Notes: generated by a model not told the origin, from the sequence alone. A DNA stretch of 64,000 bases from Prorocentrum cordatum (GCA_963575745.1 CAUYUJ010016294.1:38633-102632), one strand, 5' to 3'; numbered from the stretch's first letter, positions 1-11,080 are shown. Program-made: numbers and translations.

Positions 1-1473
1 CAGGCCGGGTTCCCCCCCCCTGAGGTTCCCTTGTAAAAAACACTATGCGGTGACATTTCTGGTTCTAACATAGCACTTTTTTTCACGAATCCCTCAAAAA
101 AAAAACGGGACGAAGTGCACACGCGCGCGTCGTCGCGCGCGCATGCCGAAATCCTTCAAAAACCTTCGGTGCGAGAAGGATTTCAAAATTGAATTTCCCC
201 AGAACACGCAAAAACACAAGGTTTCACAACACAGAGTTGCTAAAAAAAGCTTCCGCGAAAGCTCTTGCGAAATCTTAAGAAAACCATAGGTTTTTCAAGA
301 TTTTCACAAACTGCTGCCAAACGAGCTTCGCGCGCGCTCATGTCGAAATCTGTCGAACGCCCTTGCGCGTGTGCCGTCGCGAGAATCCTCTGAAAAAAAA
401 AACGGGACGAAGTGCAGACGCGCGCGAAGTCCCGCGCGTATGCCGAAAACCTTCAAAACCCATCGGTTTCGGAAGGATTCCAAAATCGTGTGTCCAAAAA
501 ACCTACAAAAACACAAGGTTTCGCAACACGGATTTTCAACAAAAGCGTGCGCGCGCGCTCTTGCGTCGTCGTCGTCGTCGTCGCCCTTCCTCCCTCGTCG
601 TCGTCGTCGTCGTTGTCGCCGCCGTCGTCTTCTGTCTTTCCTCGTCGTCGTCGTCGTCGTCTTGGCGTCGTCGTCGCTTCCGTCGTCGTTGTCGCCGTGG
701 TTGTCCTTCCGCCCTCGTCGTCTTCGTCGGCGTCTCGTCGTTGTTCCCTCTATTTCGTCGCCGTCGTCGTCGTCGTCGTCGTCGTAGTCTTCACTCCTCC
801 CTCGTCGTTATCCTCCTCCCTCGTCGTCGTCGTCGTCGTCCGTCGTCGGCGTCTCGTCGTCGTCCCTCCTATTTCGTCGTCGTCGTCGTCGTCTTCGTCG
901 TCGTTGTCGTCGTCGTCGTCTTCCCTCCTCCCTCGTCGTTGTCGTCGTCGGCGTCGCCGTCCTTCCTCCTTCTTCGTCGTTCGCGTCGTCGCCGTCTTCC
1001 CTCCTCCATCGTTGTTGTCGTCGTTGTCGCCGTCGTCTTTTTTTCTCTTCCCTCGTCGTCGTCTCCGTTGGCGACGTCGTCGTCGTCTTCCTCGTCGTCG
1101 TCGTCGTCGGCGTCGGCGTCGTCGTCGTCTTCGTCGACGTCGGCGGTGTCGTCGTAGTCGGTGTCTGCGGCGCCGTCGTCGTCGTTGTCGCTGTCGTCGT
1201 CGGTGTCGTGGCCAAGTGCCATGTGGTACCTACCGTCACGGTCTTGTCTTAAGAAGTCTTGCGACCAAGTTGCGGGTGGGAGGGTGGGATGTTTGCACGA
1301 GCAGTAGAGAGGACAGCCTCAAGACGGTCAACTTGGATTCTCCTTTCTAAAAGAAGGATAGACTCTACCCGCCCCGGACTTATCAGCTCCCCCTGGGATA
1401 GTCTGATTTCACATATATATATATATATTCTGCACACTCGTCCATCCTAAATATGGAATCATATCATCCCAGG
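1..1473. repeat. Array unit 1 (GCGCGC-rich head plus TCG-rich tract)
   Basis: First of four adjacent copies of a compound unit. The head (1-555) starts CAGGCCGGGTT and holds subrepeats of about 300 bp marked by ACGGGACGAAGTGCA (near 107 and 405), GCGCGC runs and ATGCCGAAA. A degenerate TCG/TCC tract fills 560-1210. The tail (1211-1473) runs from GCCAAGTGCCATGTGG through a GGGTGGGTGGGATG segment to a short TA run. Long frames across the TCG tract have no stops on either strand because of composition; I see no gene. Confidence 0.85.
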
Positions 1474-2018
1474 CAGGCCGGGTTCCCCCCCTGAGGTACA
1501 CTATGCGGTGACATTTCTTGTTCTAACATAGCACTTTTCGCGAATCCCTTGCAAAAAAACGGGACGAAACGCACACGCGCGCGTCGTCGCGGGCGCATGC
1601 CGAAATCCTTCAAAAACCTTCGGTGCCGGAAGGATTTCGCAATCGAGTTTCCCAAAAACATACAAAAAACATATGGTTTCGCAACACAGGGTTGCTAAAA
1701 CAACTTCCGCGCGAGCTCTTGCGAAATCTTAAGGAAACCATCGGTTTTTCAAGATTTTCACAGCATGCTACCAAACGGGCTTCACGCGCGCTCATGTCGA
1801 AATCTGTCGAACGCCCTTGCGCGTGTGCCGTCGCGAGAATCCTCTGAAAAAAAAACGGAACGAAGTGCAGACGCGCGCGAAGTCCCGCGCGTATGCCGAA
1901 AATCTTAAAAACCCATCGGTTTCGGAAGGATTTCAAAATCGTGCGTCCAAAAAACATACAAAAACCCAAGGTTTCGCAACTCGGATTTTCAACAAAAGCG
2001 TGCGCGCGCGCGCTCTTG

Positions 2019-2049
<31 letters not shown>

Positions 2050-3357
2050 CTCCCTCCTCCTGCGTCGACCTTGTCGGTGGCCCTGACGAGGTTGGGGGAG
2101 AGGGTGCCGAAACGCGCCCAGAGTCCAGCAAAGCATGAGGGTGCAAACCCGACTTGTCTGGCTGATGCTCTGGGGGGGCCTGTGCTCAGGGGAGGCTGCA
2201 GCACCGCTCAACGATGTGCTGTTTAACCGAACCTGCAGGGTGGGCCCTTTCCCAAATCCGTGCTTCGGTGCGGATCGTAAGCGCACCTCGTCTCCGTCGT
2301 CGTCTTCGTCGGCGTCGTCGTGGTCGTGGTGCGTGTTGCTCTGCTCGGGGTTCTGTTTTCCTTACGCAGTGACCACCACCACCTCCTGCGTCGTCGTCGT
2401 CGCCTACGTCGTCCTCTGTCTTTTCTCGTGTTCGTCGTCGTCGTCCTCTTTGGCGTCGTGGTCGTTTCCGTCGTCGTGGTCGCCGTGGTCGTCCTTCCTC
2501 CTCCTCCCACGTCGTCGTCGTCGTCGTCCGTCGTCGGCGTCTCGTCGTCGTCCCTCCTATTTCGTCGCCGTCGTCGTAGTCGTTGTCGTCGTCGTCGTCG
2601 TCGTCGCCTTCCCTTCTCCCTCGTCGTTGCCGTCGTCGGCGTCGCCGTCCTTCCTCCTTCTTTGTCGTTCGCGTCGTCGCCATCCTCCCTCCTCCCTCGT
2701 CGTTGTCGTCGTTGTCGCCGTCGTCGTCCTCCCTCCTTCCTCGTTATCTTCGTTGGCGACGTCGTCGTCGTCGTCTTCGTCGTCGTCGTCGGCGTCGGCG
2801 TCGTTGTCGTCTTCGTCGTCGTCGACGTCGGCGTCGTCGTCGTCGCCGCCGCCGCAGTCGTTGTGTCGTCGTCGTCGTCGGCGTCGTTGACGTCGTCGTC
2901 GTCGTCGTCGGTGTCGTCGTTATCGTCGTCGTCGGCGTCGTCATCGTCGTCGTCGTCGGTGTCGTCGTCGTCGTCGTCGGTTCGTCGTCGTCGGTCTCGT
3001 CGTCGTCGTCGGCGTCGGTGTCGTCGTCGTCGTCGGTGTCGTCGTAGTCGTTGTCGGCGGCGTCGTCATCGTCGTTGTCGCTGTCGTCGTCGGCGTCGCT
3101 GTTGTTGCCAAGTGCCATGTGGTACCCACCGTCACGGTCTTAAGACATTTAGGAAACCAAGTTGCGGGTGGGTGGGTGGGATGTTTGCGCGAGCAGTGGA
3201 GTGAACAACTCACTGCGAACAGAAACTAATTCTCCTATCTATAAAGGGAATAGACTCGACGCCCCCCCCGGACTTATCGGTTCCCCTTAGGATAATATGA
3301 TTTCATATATATGCTGCACACTCGTCCATCCTAAATATGAAATCGTACCATCCCGGC
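1474..3357. repeat. Array unit 2 (with extra insertion)
   Basis: Second copy, same orientation, starting at the same CAGGCCGGGTT boundary. It keeps the head subrepeats (1560-2000), the TCG tract (2014-2055 and 2394-3105) and the tail (3106-3357). It differs from the other units by about 326 bp inserted in the TCG tract and by lacking the TTGCACCACAT minisatellite that units 3 and 4 carry in their tails. Reading frames here are low-complexity Arg/Ser/Val or Asp/Thr artefacts. Confidence 0.85.
2056..2393. mobile_element. Insertion flanked by a 12-bp direct repeat
   Basis: Units 3 and 4 pass from CTCCTCCCGCGTCG straight into the next TCG block. Unit 2 instead carries about 314 bp of unrelated sequence (2068-2381) between two exact copies of CCTCCTGCGTCG (2056-2067 and 2382-2393). 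Both copies share a T where the other units have C, which fits duplication of one target site. The insert has no clear terminal inverted repeats, no poly(A) and no convincing reading frame, so its class is unknown. The TCG-rich context makes chance repeats more likely than usual. Confidence 0.55.
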
Positions 3358-4149
3358 TAGGCCGGTTTCCCCCCTGAGGTTCCCTTGTAAAAAAACAAAA
3401 CCCTATGCGGTGAAATTGTTTGTTCTAACATAGCACATTTTCACAAATCCCTCGCAACGAATGAGACGAAGTGCGCACGCGCGCGTCGTCGCGCGCGCAT
3501 GCCGAAATCCTTCAAAAACCTTCGGTGCGGGAAGGATTTCGCAATCTGGTTTCCAAAAAGCATACAAAAACCACAGGGTTTCGCAACACAGAGTTGCTAA
3601 AACAACTTCCGCGAAAGCTCTTGCGAAATCTCAAGAAAACGATAGGTTTTTCAAAATTTTCACAGCATGCTACCAAACGGGTTTCGCGCGCGCTCATGTC
3701 GAAATCTGTCGAACGCCCTTGCGCGTGTGCCGTCGCGAGAATCCTCTGCAACAAATGGGACGAAGTGCAAGCGCGCGCGTCGTCGCGCGCGTATGCCGAA
3801 AACCTTCAAAACCCATCGGTTTCGGAAGGATTTCAAAAATCGTGCGTCCAAAAAACCTAAAAAAAACCTAAGGTTTCGCAACTTGGATTTTCAACAAAAG
3901 CGTGCGCGCGCGCGCTCTTGCGTCGTCGTCGTCGTCGACGTCGCCGTCCTCCCTCCTCCCGCGTCGTCGTCGTCGTCGTCGCCTACGTCGTCCTCTGCCT
4001 TTCCTCGTGTTCGTCGTCGTCGTCGTCGTCCTCTTTGGCGTCGTGGTCGTTTCCGTCGTCGTTGTCGCCGTGGTCGTCCTTCCTCCTCCTCCCTCGTCGT
4101 CGTCGTCGTCCGTCGTCGGCGTCTCGTCGTCGTCCCTCCTATTTCGTCG

Positions 4150-4190
<41 letters not shown>

Positions 4191-5109
4191 TTCCCTCCTC
4201 CCTCGTCGTTGCCGTCGTCGGCGTCGCCGTCCTTCCTCCTTCTTCGTCGTTCGCGTCGTCGCCGTCCTCCCTCCTCCCTCGTCGTTGTCGTCGTTGTCGC
4301 CGTCGTCGTCCTCCCTCCTTCCTCTCGTTGTCTTCGTTGGCGACGTCGTCGTCGTCTTCGTCGTCGTCGTCGTCGGCGTCGGCGTCGTTGTCGTCTTCGT
4401 CGTCGTCGTCGTCTAGTCGTCGTCGTCATCGCCGCTGTCGTCGTCGTCGTCGTCGTCGGCGTCGTTGACGTCGTCGTCGTCGTCGGTGTCGTCGTTATCG
4501 TCGTCGTCGGCGTCGTCATCGTCGTCGTCGTTGTCATCGTCGTCGTCGTCGGCGTCGGTGTCGTCGTCGTCGTCGTCGGTGTCGTCGTCGTCGTCGTCGT
4601 TGTCGGCGTCGTCGAAGTCGTTGGAGACGTCGTCGGTGTCGTCGTAGTCGTTGTCGGCGGCGTCGTCATCGTCGTTGTCGCTCTCGTCGTCGGCCTCGCT
4701 GTTGTTGCCAAGTGCCATTTGGTACCCACCGTCACGGTCTTAAGAGATTTTGCAAACCAAGTTGCGGGTGGGTGGGTGGGATGTTTGCACGAGCAGTGGA
4801 GAGGACAGCTTCAAAACGGTCAAAATGGATTGCACCATATAGATTGCACCACATGTATTGCACCGCAGATATTGCATCGCATGTATTGCATTGAATAGGT
4901 TGCCGCGGGTCAATTGCACCGCATGCGTTATCCTTTCTAGAAAGAGAATAGACTCTACCCCCCCCGGACTTATCGGTTCCCCCCGGGGATAGTATGATTT
5001 CATGTATATATACACATATATGTATATATGTATATATATGTGTGTATATATATATATATTTATATTATGCACACTCGTCCATCCTAGATATGAAATCGTA
5101 CCATCCCAG
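3358..5109. repeat. Array unit 3
   Basis: Third copy, same orientation. Head 3358-3915, TCG tract 3917-4705, tail 4706-5109. Within the tail, about 100 bp of a degenerate TTGCACCACAT minisatellite (4829-4929) lies exactly where units 1 and 2 run from TTGGATT or AACTAATT into CTCCTTTCT. The TA run before the next unit is longer than in the other copies. Confidence 0.85.
4829..4929. repeat. Degenerate TTGCACCACATA minisatellite
   Basis: Five to six diverged copies of a roughly 18-bp motif (ATTGCACCACATG, ATTGCACCGCAGAT and similar). The same motif family occurs at 6553-6668 and 9095-9440. Confidence 0.75.
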
Positions 5110-6279
5110 CTCGGCCGGTTTCCCCCCTGAGGTTCCCTTGTAAAAAAACCCTATGCGGTGACATGTTTTGTTCTAACATATCACTTGTTCGCGAATCCCT
5201 TGCAACAAATGAGACGAAGTGCACACGCGCGCGTCGTCGCGCGCGCATGCCGAAATCCTTCAAAAACCTTCGGTGCGGGAAGGATTTCGCAATCGAGTTT
5301 CCAAAAAGATACAAAAACACATGGTTTCGCAACACAGAGTTGCTAAAAAAGCTTCCGCGAAAGCTCTTGCGAAATCTTAAGAAAACCATGGTTTTTGAAG
5401 CTTTTCACAGCATGCTACCAAACGGGCTTCGCGCGCGCTCATGTCGAAATCTGTCGAACGCCCTTGCGCGTGTGCCGTCGCGAGAATCCTCTGCAACAAA
5501 TGGGACGAAGTGCAGAAGCGCGCGTCGTCGCGCGCGTATGCCGAAAACCTTCAAAACCCATCGGTTTCGGAAGGATTTCAAAATCGTGTGTCCAAAAAAC
5601 CTACAACAACAAAAGGTTTCGCAACACGGATGTTCAACAAAAGCGTGCGCGCGCGCTCTTGCGTCGTCGTCGTCGTCGCCGTCCTCCCTCCTCCCGCGTC
5701 GTTGTCGTCGTCGTCGTCGCCTACGTCGTCCTCTGTCTTTCCTCGTGTTCGTCGTCGTCGTCCTCTTTGGCGTCGTGGTCGTTTCCGTCGTCGTTGTCGC
5801 CGTGGTCGTCCTTCCTCCTCCTCCCTCGTCGTCGTCGTCGTCCGTCGTCGGCGTCTCGTCGTCGTCCCTCCTATTTCGTCGCCGTCGTCGTCGTCGTCGT
5901 CGTGTCGTCGTCGTCGTCTTCCCTCCTCCCTCGTCGTTGTCGTCGTCGGCGTCGCCGTCCTTCCTCCTTCTTCGTCGTTCGCGTCGTCGCCGTCCTCCCT
6001 CCTCCCTCGTCGTTGTCGTCGTTGTCGCCGTCGTCGTCCTCCCTCCTTCCTCGTTGTCTTCGTTGGCGACGTCGTCGTCGTCTTCGTCGTCGTCGTCGGC
6101 GTCGGCGTCGTTGTCGTCTTCGTCGTCGTCGACGTCGGCGTCGTCGTCGTCGCCGCCGTCGTCGTCGTCGTCGTCTTCGGCGTCGTTGACGTCGTCGTCG
6201 TCGTCGTGTCGTCGTTATCGTCGTCGTCGGCGTCGTCATCGTCGTCGTCGTTGTCATCGTCGTCGTCGTCGGCGTCGGT

Positions 6280-6323
<44 letters not shown>

Positions 6324-6552
6324 TGTCGGCGTCGTCGAAGTCGTTGGAGACGTCGTCGGTGTCGTCGTAGTCGTTGTCGGCGGCGTCGTCATCGTCGTTG
6401 TCGTTGTCGCTGTCGTCGTCGCTGTTGTTGCCAAGTGCCATGTGGTACCCACCGTCACGGTCTTAAGAGATTTTGCAAACCAAGTTGCGGGTGGGTGGGT
6501 GGGATGTTTGCGCGAGCAGTGGAGTGGACAACTTACTGCGAACAGAAATTAA
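5110..6552. repeat. Array unit 4
   Basis: Fourth copy, same orientation. Head 5110-5655, TCG tract 5661-6430, then the GCCAAGTGCCATGTGG tail to GAACAGAAATTAATT, where the unit breaks into the minisatellite. The expected end of the tail (CTCCTTT... CCGGACTTA... GTCCATC) reappears at 9441, after the 6.67-9.09 kb block. Confidence 0.8.
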
Positions 6553-6668
6553 TTGCACCACATAGATTGCACCATACAGGTTGAACCACATATATTGCAC
6601 CGCGTCGATTTCATTACGTAGGTTGCATCGCATACGTTGCACTCCATCGATTGCACCGCATAGGCTGC
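6553..6668. repeat. TTGCACCACATA minisatellite, second locus
   Basis: About six degenerate 18-19 bp copies (GATTGCACC, GGTTGAACC, GGTTGCATC ... ). It joins unit 4 on its left and could originally have continued into the copy at 9095-9440. Confidence 0.7.
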
Positions 6669-7188
6669 AAGAACCTACTGTCTGGGGTCCACGCTGACTG
6701 ACACTTTTTCTTGGGGGGGGGAGCGGGGTTTGCCTGGGCCGCCCTGGTCTTTGGGATTATGAAAAGCGACCCGGGGTGACACACCAGCCTCGCGGCCTGC
6801 GCAGCAGCGATGGCAGCGACGTCACAATCTCCCTGCCTGCCGGGCTGGGCCACCCCGTGCACCCGAGAGTCGGCGGCGAGCGAGGGGGGGGAACGAGAAA
6901 GAGAGGGCCTTCCCAGAAGGCGGCGGGACTTCTCAGCAGCCCTCGCGCCGTCAGAAGAGCTTTTTGCTGGTCTTCGGGGAAGGCTCAGAACGCCTCTCAG
7001 AAGGCCGGGGGCTTCCGAGCCACCTCTGAGAAGGCCTCCCTCCTCCTTCGCACCTCCCCCCCCCCTCGCTCGCCGCCGAGAGAGGGCCTCCCTCCCCCGA
7101 TGGTGGCCTCGCCGCCGGCCCACGGGCCCCCCCCTGGGCGGGAGCCTGGTCGCGGCTCCCTCGGCCTGCCTTGGCCGATGGGGCAAGG
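6669..7188. other. Non-repetitive GC-rich stretch, no gene recognised
   Basis: Ordinary-complexity sequence with overlapping Arg/Pro/Ser-rich frames on both strands. The motif CTTCTGAGAAGGCC recurs here and near 37.36-37.42 kb. I see no domain, and I do not call a gene. Confidence 0.5.
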
Positions 7189-8000
7189 AGGAGAAGGAGG
7201 AGGAGGAGGAGGAGGAGGAGGAGGAGGAGAAGGAGGAGGAGGAGGATGGGGACGGGGAGGAGGAGGATGAAGGGAGAGGGGAGGGGGGAGGGGGAGGAAG
7301 AGGAGGAGGAGGAGGAGAGGGTAGGGGGAGGAGGAGAGGGGGGGAGGAGTAGGAGGAGAGGAGGAGGAGGAGGAGGAGGAGGAGGGGAGGAGAGGAGGAG
7401 GAGGAGGAGGATGGGAGGGAGGAGGCAGGAGGAGGGGATGAGGAGGAGAGGGAGGAGGAGGGGGAGGGGGAGGAGAGGGGGAGGGGGATGACGGAGGAGT
7501 TGGGAGGAGGAGGAGGAGGGATGAGGAGGAGGGTAGAGGAGGAGATTCGGAGCTGTAGGGAGGGAGGAGGGGTGGAGAGGAGGAGGAGTGGGAGGAGGAG
7601 GAGAGGAAGATGAGGAGGGGAGGAGGAGGAGGAGGAGGCTGCGGAGGAGGCAGGAGGAGGAGGAGAGGAGGAGGAGGAGGAGGAGGAGGAGAGTAGTAGA
7701 AGGAGGAGGAGGATGAGGAAGGGGGAGGGAGCTGGGCTGCATACGGGTCGGGCTCGCGCCTCGGTCCCGGCGGGGTCGGGCCAGGGAGTCCCGGCACTCC
7801 CTCGAGCGCGGCCGCACGCGGCGTCTGAACCTGCCGCGCCTGCCCTCCCTACCCTCCTCCCTCCCGCCCTCCCTCCTGCCCTCCTCCTCCTCCTCCCTCC
7901 TCCTCCTCCCTCCTCCTCCTCCCCTCCTCCTCCTACCCCCTCCTCCTCCTCCTCCTCTCCTCCTCCTCCTCCTCCTCCTCCTCCTCCTCCTCCTCCTCCA
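7189..8000. repeat. Opposed GGA and TCC tracts (long inverted microsatellite)
   Basis: A GGA-rich purine tract (7189-7728) is followed by about 110 bp of mixed sequence (7736-7845) and then a TCC-rich tract (7846-8000). The two tracts are complementary, so they could fold back or form triplex structures. Long minus-strand frames of Ser/Leu/Pro through this region are stop-free only because of the triplet repeat. Confidence 0.85.
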
Positions 8001-8390
8001 GCCAGGGACCGATTCCAGGGAGCCCCCACCTGCGTCCCTCCTGCGAAGACCCCGGGCCAGCTCGCGTACCTGCTTCTGGAACCCCGTCGAGCCTGAGCAG
8101 AGTCGGCGCCGAGCACCTGCATGGTCTGCTTCAGCACCTGGCGACGTCCGCGGAGGAAAAGATCCGCGGCGGCTGACCTGCCGATGCCTTGTCTTTGCTC
8201 CGATATTGTTTCTTACGTAGTGAAACGATCCAGACGGAAGTTTCTTCACCATCTTGGACTCCAGGGGGAGTCTGTTGGGCCCTGGTACAATCAAAATAAT
8301 GATCCTGGGCGACAAAAGTATCCCCAGGAGGGGGTCAAGAGCGTAAGGGCCGAGTGAGAAACCCAAGGCATCGGAGGTCCGGATCTCTCT
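8001..8390 (-). other. Possible coiled-coil exon fragment beside a TCC tract
   Basis: On the minus strand this reads through stretches such as GFQKQVRELARGLRRRD (near 8040-8100) before entering the repeat. The composition suggests a short heptad-like segment, but no family is recognisable and no boundaries can be set. Similar fragments flank GGA/TCC tracts at 16.34, 31.4 and 60.5 kb. Confidence 0.25.
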
Positions 8391-8823
8391 CTCTCTCTTT
8401 CTCTCACCTCGGCTGCATTTGAATTTGTACAAGCATGTGCATCCGTGTGTATTTGTACGTAACCGCTTGTTACAAGCCTCCTTCGTCACGGACAAATCTA
8501 GAGATCTGTCTGTCCCAAATTGTTGGCCCCTGGAGGACCTTTTCGTTCGCCGGGACCCGGTCCCTGGGACAAGTCCGAGAGGTCCAGGGGACCCGAACCA
8601 CGAAACAAGATGACGTCGGATGTCTTCAGGCCCTCAACCTCGACAACAACATCTGCATCACATCGTGTCCCTCTCTCTCTCTCTCTTTCTCTTTCTTTAC
8701 AAATGCAAGTAGATGTATAATCGACATGTGCACATACATGCATACATGCATAAACACATTTTCCCGCAAATAGTGCTTGCACTTAGGGGTGCTTGCCTGT
8801 CTTCTAAGGAACTGGGCCTTGTG
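8391..8823. other. Spacer with CT microsatellites
   Basis: Mixed sequence with CT runs at about 8385-8406 and 8670-8695. Short frames on both strands are unremarkable and I see no gene. Confidence 0.5.
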
Positions 8824-9099
8824 GGCGGTCTGGCGGCGATGTTCCCGCCGTCGCCGCCTCGTCGCCGCCTCGTCGCCGCCTGTCGTGCGGACTGTGTTGG
8901 CGGTCTGGCGGCGACGTTCCCACCGTCGCCGCCCCGTCGCCGCCTCGTCGCCGCCTGTCGTCTGGGCCGTGTGGGCGGTCTGGCGCCCATGTTCCCGACG
9001 TCGCCGCCCCGTCGCCGCCTCGTCGCCGCCTGTCGTCTGGGCTGGTGTGGCGGTCTGGCGGCTATGTGGTTGCCGTCGCCGCCCCGTCGCCACCACACA
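8824..9099. repeat. 75-bp tandem repeat, about 3.7 copies
   Basis: GGCGGTCTGG starts at 8824, 8899, 8974 and 9049, an exact 75-bp period. Each unit also holds internal CGTCGCCGCC repeats. Because 75 is divisible by three, the plus strand keeps one frame with a 25-residue repeat (GGLAAMFPPSPPRRR... ) and the minus strand is open too. No start context or domain supports translation. Confidence 0.85.
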
Positions 9100-9440
9100 G
9101 GTTGCTCCACATAGAGTGCTCCACATCGAGTGCACCACATAGATTACACAACATGGATTGTACAAGCTATGTTGCACCACGCAGGCTGCACTCATAGTGC
9201 GCCACGCATATTGCACCACATACGTCGCTCCACATAAATTGCACAACATAGGGTGCACCGAGTGCACCACTTGCATCGCACCACGTCAAATGCACAAAAC
9301 AACTTGCACCACATACGTTACACCACGTGTATTGCAACACATAGAGCGAGTGCGCAACATAAATTGCACCACACATGATTGACGACATACATTGCGTCAC
9401 ATAGGTTGCACAACATACATTGTACAACACGACTTGCACC
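9100..9440. repeat. TTGCACCACATA minisatellite, third and longest locus
   Basis: About 18 degenerate copies of an 18-19 bp unit (TTGCACCACATACGT, TTGCACAACATAGG and similar). Its right end runs directly into CTCCTTTTTAAACAATAAT, which matches the tail of the array units. Confidence 0.8.
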
Positions 9441-10260
9441 ACGTGTATTCTCCTTTTTAAACAATAATAGGATCTCCCCCCACTCCTTCCCTGGACTTAA
9501 CGGATCCCCATTTCGTCTTGCAAATTAAGCATCTGACTCTGCCCCATCGTCCATCATAATTGTGAATTCGTAGCATCCCAGCCAAACCTGTCATAACCCC
9601 CTCATCCTTTGCAACGAATACTATGTGCGCGCACTCGTTTATGACAAATCATAGGTTTTCAATAATCCCTTGCGACAAACGGGAGTGCACACGCGCGCGT
9701 CTCGCGTGCGCATGCCGAAATCCTTCAACAAACTCAGGTTTGGTAGTGGGGACTTCAAAATCGAGTGTCTCGAGCACATTTGAAACCACATGGTTTCACG
9801 ACAATCATTTTCAACAAGCCTGTGTTCGCTCTCTTGCAGATCCTAAAGCAAATCGTCTGTTTTGAGGATTTTCATCCAATGGTACCGAACGTGCCTCTCT
9901 CGCGCGCGCGTCGAAATTGCAAGAACGCCCTTGCGAGCGTGCTGTCGCAAGAACCCCTTGCAACAGACGGGACGAAATGCACACGCGCGAGCGTCGTCGC
10001 GCGTGCATGCGGAAATCGTTCGCACAACAACCTTAGATTTCGTAGGGGCTTCAAAATCAAGTGTCCCGGAAACATATAAACACACACGTTTTCCAACGCC
10101 AAGTTTCATACACGCCTGCGCTCGCGGTCTCGCGATTTCTTCAGAACACCGTCGTTTTTTGTTGTTAGTTTCTTGTTTTTTGTCTTCGCCATTTTCATTG
10201 AATTCTGCCAAACGGGCCTCTCGCGCTGCATGTCGAAATCATTCGAACGCCCTTGCGCAG
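9441..10260. repeat. Diverged fifth array unit (tail and head)
   Basis: 9441-9600 matches the unit tail (TCTCCTTT, then CTGGACTTAACGGATCCCC, then TCGTCCATC) and 9600-10260 matches the head (CTTGCGACAAACGGG, ACACGCGCGCGTC, ATGCCGAAATCCTTC, GAACGCCCTTGCG). It is more diverged than units 1-4 and has no TCG tract. Frames through it are by-products. Confidence 0.7.
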
Positions 10261-10623
10261 GGAAAGGTGCCAGAACACGGGCTGCCCGCCGCTCACGTGG
10301 CTCGCGGCCTGGGCACCCTGCGCTGCTCCGCCCCTCACCTCGAGGGGGACGAACCAGAACTGGCTGAGCTGAGCGCACCAAGACTGACAGCAGGACCCTG
10401 GAGGGGGAGCTGCGTGCGGGGCAGCCGCGCAGCCAGTGCAGGACCTGCCGGGCAGGCGGGGCACAGGGTTGGAGCAGTGGCGCCACCGACGCGCGCGAGC
10501 GCACCACGCGATACTGGCGCGCGCTCCAGCCGGCCTCGGGGAGCTGGCGTGTCGAGCGCACGGAACTGGCTGCCCCGTCTCTCTCACGGAGATCTCCGCG
10601 TTCTCTCTGGACGAGCCAGAAGC
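10261..10623. other. GC-rich stretch, no gene recognised
   Basis: The plus strand is open as part of a longer Arg/Ala/Pro-rich frame and the minus strand gives a Cys-rich frame (10195-10587). Neither shows a conserved arrangement I can name. Confidence 0.4.
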
Positions 10624-10791
10624 GGCATAGGCATCAACTTTTGGAGGTCCGCGCGGGTTTTGTGCATCTGCGCTGGACCCCCCCTCCCTGGTGCGCGGAG
10701 TGCGCGGGGGGCGGCGCCTGTGGTGCCGCCAGGGGGGCCCAGCGCGGTTCCGAGCAACCCGCGCGGAGCTCCCAAGATTTATGTCTGTGCC
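10624..10791. mobile_element. Foldback element, family A, copy 1
   Basis: Left arm GGCATAGGCATCAACTTTTG and right arm (read in reverse complement) GGCACAGACATAAATCTTGG continue into GGAGNTCCGCGCGGGTT and CGCGCTGGRCCCCCC, giving arms of about 60 bp around a GC-rich loop. Two relatives lie at 38601-38776 and 39343-39504. No coding sequence; probably a non-autonomous element. Confidence 0.7.
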
Positions 10792-10820
10792 GCTTTGTCA
10801 TGGTCGGATGGAGATTTAGG

Positions 10821-10973
10821 TCGGGCATGTCCTCCTGCAGGCGGACCTGGGGCACAACACAAAACATGGCTAACACGTGCTCAAACCGACTGCACAAATA
10901 CCTGAAGCATCGCCCCCAGACATTTTCTTGGACTATCTTTTGGGAGGTCCCTCCTGTAGAGGGACAGGCCCGA
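10821..10973. mobile_element. Miniature inverted-repeat element, family B, copy 1
   Basis: Begins TCGGGCATGTCCTCCTGCAG and ends with the reverse complement of TCGGGCCTGTCCCTCTACAG. The interior includes GCATCGCCCCCAGAC, which is also shared with the copy at 41680-41822 (GATCGCCCCCAGACC). The element is 153 bp and non-coding. Confidence 0.65.
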
Positions 10974-11080
10974 CTTCAACGGAGATCTCCCTCCTCTCTC
11001 GTTAAAGGCTTAACGACTTCTGCCGTCCTTCGACTCGCGCTGGAGCGGCCGCGAAGTGCTCGAACTTTCCCTAGAGATCT

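Noticed and set aside
2068-2381. Terminal inverted repeats of the unit 2 insertion
   Set aside because: GTGGCCCTGAC and the reverse complement of CAGTGACCACC match too weakly to be called.
363-6584. Many long Arg/Ser/Val and Asp/Thr reading frames in the TCG tracts
   Set aside because: They exist on both strands and in several frames of the same degenerate triplet repeat, without start context or domains.
6614-8495. Minus-strand frames of more than 500 codons
   Set aside because: Made of Ser/Leu/Pro from GGA/TCC repeats; only short non-repeat edges look protein-like.
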